Below are positions 59,791-64,000 of a stretch of DNA of 64,000 bases, in pieces. Where the stretch lies: the NCBI GenBank assembly GCA_023101725.1, contig JALJCO010001050.1:124001-188000 (forward strand), in the 5' to 3' direction. Below the pieces are notes generated by a model, which worked only from the letters and a program-made list of their open reading frames with translations, was not told where the DNA came from and did no database searches. Source of the stretch: Atherinomorus stipes. Lineage: Eukaryota > Chordata > Actinopteri > Atheriniformes > Atherinidae. A program made the position numbers and the translations under genes. The number at the start of each line of letters is the position of its first letter. The first letter of the stretch is position 1.

Positions 59791-62700
59791 TCATGACAGT
59801 CAGTGTGCCATCAACATGAGTCAGAAGCAGAGTTTAAGGTCAGAATGTGGTTTTGAAATGTTTGAAATCATGAGTGGAAAATTCTTCCAGTCCTGGACCA
59901 GTCTTCTTTTTTACAGAACGGTCATAGCACCATCTATTAAAGTAATGTCTCTAATACATTTTGGGCTCATGTAGCTTCATATCATGGCACTTCCACCTCT
60001 GTGCTTTAGTTGGTTGGGACTGTTTTTTTACATACAACTTGAAACTTGTGTCTCATTTTCCAATAAAGGTAGTACCACCTTGATGTAGGCAGGATATTTT
60101 ACAGATCATCACGTTGGCAGCAGCAGCAACTTCTGTATTGGCTCAGCATTAACAGGTCAGAGGAGGTTGTACTTAATTCTTTAAGTGTTGTTTGTACCTC
60201 CTGGATTGACCACAGTGTGGATTTTAACTTCAACTGTTTTTGTTTCCTTACAAAAAAAGAAACAGCTGCTGTTAGTTTTACTTTCCCCTAAAAAAATTAT
60301 TGCAGTTTATTTGAACTAAATCTAATCAGTGCCCAACAGTGCCTTTAATTCCCTGTTTAGAACCAGTTCAGATGTTTGGAGCCTTAGCTGTGATACATAA
60401 AGGTGTCAATGAGAACCAGTTACATGGTTGAACTAAAGAAACCAAACTAACTGTTCATTCTCTACTATATCTAATATATCTGATAATCCTAGCCAAGTTT
60501 AGACCAAATATGCAGGGACTAGTCCAGACCAGACTGAGTTATTGAGGTCTCTGACCAGGGAATGCGCTCCTATTACTCATCAATATTCTTTCCTTTTCTT
60601 AAAAAAAAAAAGAAAAAAAAGTTAGATTTTTTAAATCATCCAAAAAAGTTTAATTTACTTTGTAGTTCCCTTCACACTCAGTATGTTAACATGCAGTGTT
60701 GAGTTGACCTGTTTTTAGTTTGACCTGATCATTTGATTGGAATACTGTCCTTGGCCTAACATGTATGTGGAGCTGAGGGATTGAATTATTGACCAAAGTA
60801 TTTTCCGACTCCTCAATGCTGCACAAATGGGTGGGAAAACATTCAAGACATTCTTCTACTTTTAACTGGGAGATAATCATGTGTGAAAGTAGAGCCAAAA
60901 TCATCGTACAGTCGTCTTAGTAACTGAAAGATGTTTTTTGCCAGATGATGCTGCCGTTATGAAATCTGCTTTTTCCATCACAATTCCTGGTGCATTTAGC
61001 TCTCTGACAAAAGAAACAGAAAACATGTGAATGACAGCAACTTTGATGGGAATTTAACTGTATTGATACACTTGAAAGATAAAAAAGATGGAAATTTGAA
61101 GCATGTGTGTAGTGGTTAGACCCATTAGCTCAGCATGAACATGCAAGAGTGATTCAGTCCCCAATCTGGGAGTGTTAGTCCAGTTTTGAATGATTTAGTT
61201 TCATGCATTTAGTCAGATTAACATGTTTGCAAGCATTTTCAAGTCTGCTTTTTGTCTATCAATAATGTGCATGCTCAGCATCTGCAGTGGCGTTGCCTAG
61301 AGCCCCAAAAGACCCTAGCAAAATATTTGTGGGGCCTTCACCCCAACTATTTGGTTTTTGCACAAAAATGCACAATTTCTAGGACATTTAAGATGTATAC
61401 TGAAAAAAATAGATTAGAATAGATGAGTGTTTCTCAAAGTGAGATCCAAGTACCAACAGAAGTCCATGACAGCCCGGGCCTATCAATAATTGCTGTTGTA
61501 AATAACAAACCAACAAAATATACCAAATATGAACTAAAGTGTATTGCAAAAGTGCACTACTTCAAATTTAAAAAGTAAAATCAAGTAAATGAGTAAACAA
61601 TGTATAAAAGCATATCAGAAAAAAAAATTGCCTTCACACATATAAAACAAAGAGTGGAGATAAATATAAGATAAATACAAAGTTAGGCTTGGCCAGTGCA
61701 AAATTCCCAAAGTTTCTTGGGTAAGTCAGACGCTGCATCTGAAACTTTGATTTCCACTGATAACCTGGATAACGACTTTAGCACATGTCCATGCATCATT
61801 TCAGGCCTCTGCAGCGATAAGTGGTGCTGCAGCTTGTTCTCCACCTCAGGGTAACTCATAACCACTCCTACAATTGTTCCTATGTTTACTGGATCTACTC
61901 AGCAAAGACTGAACACAGAGACACTTACGTGCACTTCATGCACCTCTGAAGCGTCAACATTTCATTTTATGGGTTTATTTGTTGCAAGCACCACCGCTTC
62001 TGTTGAAATAGTTTAAACTGACATCTGGTTGCAATTTAAATCCATTTTAACCAGCAAGAATTAAAGAAAGCTGCAGCTACTGTACAAAGTTAGGACAGAA
62101 TGGAGACGACAGCCATTTTGCTCCTTTATTTTTCTAAAGCCTACCCGGTTCAGTATTTGACATCGATAAGTCAAGTTTTGAGCAGTGTGATTCATTCGGC
62201 TAACCAATTCTTCAGCTTGATGAAACAAAACCACACAGACCTAAACAGATAAAAGAAGTGACCTTCTGTCCCTGTCTGTCCAGGGGGAAGTTCCTCCTGA
62301 AGCTGTAGCTGTGGAAAAGGCTGCAAGTTTGCAAGCAAAGAAATCTGATCTGATAATCTGCATGTATCACATCTGTGAACAGGCAGCTGCCTCATTACCG
62401 GCATACAGCGAGTGTGTGTGCAGGGCAACGACTGCAGCGGCTCGGCAGGGGAGATACAAGCCAAATACTATAAAAGAGAAAGAGAAAGAAAGTCAAGGCA
62501 ATAACCGAGCAGGCTGGTGATGGATGATTAAACCTGGAAAACCCCAAACCTTCCTGCTCTTTTTGATAGATAATGAACATTGTGGGTTTTGCAAATCTGC
62601 AAAGAAACACACAGACTGCAGAAAGCATTCTGTACTACAGGCTGTTTTTAACGTGTGGGCCACCAGCGCTGGGTAAAATATGGCCCTCGTTGTTGCCAGA

Positions 62701-63046
62701 CAAGGGTGGGGTATCCTGTCATTACGCCGGGTTCCCAGTTAGAGTAATGAATGGAGGCTTTTTATCTTGAAACCGCTGGTGAACTACAGCAGAGGAAAGA
62801 ATGTCAGGTCCAGGATGAAGAGAGAGAGAGAGATCTACGTTGGCTGCTGGCGTGGGCAGAGTTCCCCAAACACATTCTTCTTTGACTGCGGTGAACACAC
62901 ACATGGCTTACACACATGCTCCGATGGCCATAAGGGTACAAAGAGATGCACGCAGATTGGCAAACACATCTGCGGGTCAAACATAAGTTGAATCAGCAGA
63001 GGCTGCAATCATCAAGACAAAACAATATCCATAATGTTCCCAGCAC
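59791..63046. other. Gene-free stretch
   Basis: No coding exon recognised. A-rich run at about 60600-60620. A possible tRNA-like SINE scrap lies near 61091-61175 (GTAGTGGTTAGACCCATTAG ... GTGATTCAGTCC), too diverged to be sure. Confidence 0.4.
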
Positions 63047-63049
63047 ACA

Positions 63050-63083
<34 letters not shown>
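63047..63083. repeat. (CA)n microsatellite
   Basis: CA dinucleotide run of about 36 bp. Confidence 0.95.
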
Positions 63084-63084
<1 letters not shown>

Positions 63085-64000
63085 CAGAACAACATTCCTG
63101 CACATAGATAATATTTTCTCTCTGGGCAGAATCCAGCTTATCATTCCACAGCAGTTTTGATGTCAGTAAAGTAAGCCCCTTTGTACCATGAAATGGGATT
63201 TCATATTACCTGAGCCACTTAGCATATTTGTGTTCTCCGTAGTGAAACCTGAAGCCAGATTGGGTCTGAATCACAGGTTACAGTATGTGGATCCATCATG
63301 CTGCGTCTGCAGGAGTTCAGGCTCCGGTATGGAAACCAGTGGCAGCAGGTCTACAGGGTAGACGCCTGAACGCAAGCTGGTTCCTCAACTTTAGGCGCAG
63401 AACGGTAGAGATGGCTGAGGATTTCCGAGGCAAACGCTAAAGTTTTCTACACAATTGCAAACAGTCGCTCACCGTCGCCATTGCTGTTCTGAATTTTTTT
63501 TTGAATGAACTTTATTGCTTTTGTGAACGAGACCAACGCGCGTTGTCAAACCCCCCCCCCCCCCCCCCCCCCTTCCCTTCCACGGTTACGTCGTCCCCAT
63601 GAAACACAAACCCGTCGAGCTTTCAAAGCTTTCCACCTTGGAACTCGGTTTCAGAGATGACCGGTTTCAGGAGGCTAATCCCTGGTTTCGTGAGGATGAT
63701 TGAGCAGATTTCTGAAATTTTTTGACGGTTTTGCTGTAATTGGGTGCCGTGTGAACGGCCCCTAAATCTACAGTTATGACTGCCTGTAATATCATCAAAT
63801 ATCTTATCCTTAGAAAGGAAACTGAGTAAAATCCATGTTCATTTGTCACATCTGTCTCACAGGACATCATCAAACGGGTTAGCAAGTCATAATTTGAGTT
63901 TTTAGTATCCAATGTAGTTCTGTTTAAGGTGAGTTTTAATGTGTTTTGTGTAACAGAAACTTGCATTTCAGCTAAAAAAAAAAAAAAAAAAAGCAAGTCA
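63084..64000. other. Gene-free end of window with a 22 bp poly-C run
   Basis: 22 consecutive C residues at 63551-63572 in a locally CpG-rich setting (CGCGCG near 63538), then AT-rich sequence with an A run near 63974-63991. No gene is seen. Confidence 0.5.

Noticed and set aside
59426..59974. 182-codon plus-strand ORF
   Set aside because: It overlaps the composite repeat and has no recognisable domain. The related copy at 19.3 kb does not keep the frame open.

Overview
The window is vertebrate, almost certainly ray-finned fish (teleost), genomic DNA. It is AT-rich and mostly non-coding, with abundant (AT)n and (CA)n microsatellites. Its many decayed transposons are of types characteristic of teleosts: Tc1-like elements with ~200 bp inverted repeats, hAT-like and other MITEs, L2/CR1- and RTE/Rex-like LINE 3' ends, and tRNA-derived SINEs. 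There are no operons, no prokaryotic-style gene packing and no viral or CRISPR-like systems. I cannot name the species.

Only one real protein-coding gene is visible. It is a two-exon BTG/TOB-family anti-proliferative gene on the minus strand (coding exons 53501-53357 and 50089-49698, 178 aa), best matched to btg1. Its architecture can be followed: a TATA-containing, relatively CpG-rich promoter near 53.83 kb; a ~0.3 kb 5' leader with a 28-codon upstream ORF; a phase-1 intron of 3,267 bp with GT/AG ends; and a probable very long (~4.1 kb) 3' UTR ending at an AATAAA at 45633-45628.

Layout: 0-1.6 kb, two LINE 3' ends lying tail to tail, an AT tract, a 254 bp MITE and a SINE scrap. 4.8-7.2 kb, two Tc1-like elements in opposite orientation. 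8.1-9.2 kb, two MITEs. 10.3 kb, a pure 203 bp poly-A run. 11-15.8 kb, hAT-like repeats with nested insertions. 18.3-19.5 kb, a composite repeat that recurs at 59-59.8 kb. 21.3 kb, a Tc1-type MITE. 23.6-27.9 kb, nested MITEs, a SINE and a broken LINE. 29.5 kb, a SINE. 33.2-34.1 kb, further repeats. 34-45.6 kb, gene-free sequence with a SINE at 39.9 kb. 45.6-54 kb, the btg1-like gene. 54-64 kb, gene-free sequence with repeats.

The window therefore reads as a gene-poor region around an isolated growth-control gene, consistent with a regulator sitting in a large non-coding territory. I found no convincing undescribed multi-gene system. The points most worth checking are the long 3' UTR with an embedded 180-codon ORF, the uORF and weak first AUG of btg1, several perfect short hairpins, the 203 bp poly-A run, and the repeat families that recur within the window.
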